This document shows positions 37,311 through 64,000 of a stretch of 64,000 nucleotides of DNA, piece after piece. Within the stretch, counting starts at the first letter, position 1. Every line of letters begins with the position of its first letter. Source of the DNA: Merluccius polli (Eukaryota; Chordata; Actinopteri; Gadiformes; Merlucciidae). The stretch covers positions 1 through 64,000 of the forward strand of contig JAOPHQ010000574.1 in NCBI GenBank assembly GCA_030340625.1, written 5' to 3'. The position numbers were made by a program, and so were the translations under genes. The notes beneath the pieces are model-generated. The model saw only the letters and a program-made list of their open reading frames with translations. It ran no database searches and had not been told where the DNA came from.

Positions 37311-38330
37311 ACAATGAAGTGTTTTAAAGTGAAAGACGAAGTTAATAAGGCCAGTAAAGTGTTTTAAAGTGAAAGATGAAGTTAATAAGGCCAGTAAAGT
37401 GTTTTTATACGGAGTGAAAGATGAAGTTAATAAGGCCAGTAAAGTGTTTTTATACGGAGTGAAAGACGAAGTTAATAAGGCCAGTAAAGTGTTTTAAAGT
37501 GAAAGATGAAGTTAATAAGGCCAGTAAAGTGTTTTATACGGAGTGAAAGATGAAGTTAATAAGGCCAGTAAAGTGTTTTAAAGTGAAAGATGAAGTTAAT
37601 AAGGCCAGTAAAGTGTTTTATACGGAGTGAAAGATGAAGTTAATAAGGCCAGTAAAGTGTTTTATACGGAGTGAAAGATGAAGTTAATAAGGCCAGTAAA
37701 GTGTTTTTATACGGAGTGAAAGATGAAGTTAATAAGGCCAGTAAAGTGTTTTTATACGGAGTGAAAGATGAAGTTAATAAGGCCAGTAAAGTGTTTTATA
37801 CGGAGTGAAAGATGAAGTTAATAAGGCCAGTAAAGTGTTTTATACGGAGTGAAAGATGAAGTTAATAAGGCCAGTAAAGTGTTTTTATACGGAGTGAAAG
37901 ATGAAGTTAATAAGGCCAGTAAAGTGTTTTTATACGGAGTGAAAGATGAAGTTAATAAGGCCAGTAAAGTGTTTTTATACGGAGTAAAAGACGAGGTTAA
38001 TAAGGCCAGTATAATGTATTTATACATAGTAAAAGACGAGGTTAATAAGGCCAGTATAATGTATTTATACATAGTAAAAGACGAGGTTAATAAGGCCAGT
38101 ATAATGTAGCCTATTTATACATAGTAAAAGACGAGGTTAATAAGGCCAGTATAATGTATACATAGTAAAAGACGATGTTAATAAGGCCAGTAAAGTGTTT
38201 TTACACGGAGTAAAATGTGAGGTTAAAAAAGGCCAGTATAATGTATTTATACTCAGTAAAAGACGAGGTTAATAAGGCCAGTATAATGTATTTATAGTAC
38301 TCAGTAAAAGACGAGGTTAATAAGGCCGCT
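37311..38330. repeat. 45-bp minisatellite (about 23 copies)
   Basis: Tandem units built on GTGAAAGATGAAGTTAATAAGGCCAGTAAAGTGTTTTTATACGGA, given here only to identify positions 37401-37445; key core AGTTAATAAGGCCAGT. Units are about 45 bp, with 40-44 bp variants. The last six or so units form a distinct subtype (AAAAGACGAGG, ATAATGTATTTATACATA). Because 45 is a multiple of three, part of the array is open in frame on both strands; I see no sign that it is translated. Confidence 0.95.
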
Positions 38331-38947
38331 AGGGGGCGTGTGTCTACCTCACTGACCCGCTTGCACCAGAGGAAACCTCGGTGGAGGTGCGCCATCTAGC
38401 GGCTAGAGGACATACTGCGTGAGGAGGCTGCGTGTGTATGATGGACTATGGTCTTTATTATTTATTGAATTACAATATTTCAGTTTATTTGAAAAAAATA
38501 AAAAAAAATCATCCTATATATCCATATATGTAAAAATAAACATGTTGCAGTAGTGCACCACAGACCGGCCCTGTAGCAATCAACCGCTAGATGGAGACAA
38601 AATAAACCACATCATATTAAAAAAATGAAAATAAAAAAATAAAACAAAAAGTGGATTGCAGGTAAAATAACAAAAAGGACCAAAACGGTAAAGAAGGGAA
38701 GGCGGTAAAAGTATGTTAAGATAGGCCCAGGTGATTAAAGTTACAGGCAGTAGCCTAATGTCACTCCCATGACCCGCCTCACTGGACCGCAGACTAGGGA
38801 CGGCAACTTCTCAGCCACTTCCCCCGCTGGCCGCCTTGAAGGGCGGTGAGGATGGGATTGAGCACCTTTTAGTTTTTAGTTTTTACTGATAAAATATACA
38901 TACATCATATTTTTTTAGTATTTGTGTATTTGTCTTGCACTGCTAAC

Positions 38948-64000
<25,053 letters not shown>

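Larger units (their letters stand above)
35310..38947. other. Divergent intergenic region between the WD-repeat gene and the ferlin gene
   Basis: The two genes are transcribed away from each other from this 3.6-kb stretch, so it must hold both promoters unless 5' untranslated exons lie elsewhere. It contains a G20 run at 35636-35652 and G-rich/TG sequence at 35865-35920. It also holds a (GA)n tract at 36341-36388 and the two minisatellites listed separately. The 600 bp next to the ferlin ATG include 'gcgccatctagcggctagagg' near 38391. No TATA box or factor site could be supported. Confidence 0.6.

Overview
The window is vertebrate nuclear DNA, almost certainly from a teleost fish. It has intron-rich genes with GT-AG exons and vertebrate-specific protein families. 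It also has many tRNA-derived SINEs of the fish type, a LINE fossil, solo LTRs, hAT-like elements and an extreme density of (TG)n/(CA)n/(GA)n and poly-G tracts. The microsatellite load resembles that of cod-like (gadiform) genomes; that narrower guess is inference only. There is no prokaryotic, organellar or CRISPR content.

Three protein-coding genes were assembled exon by exon from splice sites and reading-frame phase. (1) fam20a, minus strand, 17099 to 7236, 11 coding exons, about 540 aa. It is the secretory-pathway pseudokinase that activates FAM20C. Its diagnostic Gln is visible in the DFQRHNAE motif. (2) A WD-repeat/EF-hand gene of the WDR49 (CFAP337)/WDR64/EFCAB8 group, minus strand, 35309 to 20121, 19 coding exons, about 1042 aa, reading frame open throughout. 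(3) A type I ferlin closest to myoferlin, plus strand, from the ATG at 38948 through the right edge. It covers C2A, C2B, C2C, FerA/FerB, DysF, C2D, C2E and the start of C2F; the C-terminal quarter lies outside. Genes 2 and 3 are head to head and separated by 3.6 kb containing two large minisatellites (about 24-bp and 45-bp units).

Layout: 1-4030 is repeat-rich with no gene seen. 4030-6960 is a decayed LINE on the minus strand. 7236-17099 is fam20a, whose introns hold long simple repeats. 17100-20120 is intergenic. 20121-35309 is the WD-repeat gene, with two near-complete solo LTRs in its introns. 35310-38947 is the divergent intergenic region. 38948-64000 is the ferlin gene.

The most checkable anomalies are two single-base frame disruptions in otherwise intact genes: fam20a exon 1 at a C6 run, and ferlin exon 35 at a GG. 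There are also two tandem-repeat arrays that have each copied the donor edge of a neighbouring exon, a 12-nt microexon, a 39-nt candidate cassette exon, and exons hemmed in by UG, CA or poly-C tracts. I did not find a convincing new biological system; this reads as an ordinary but very repeat-laden teleost locus.
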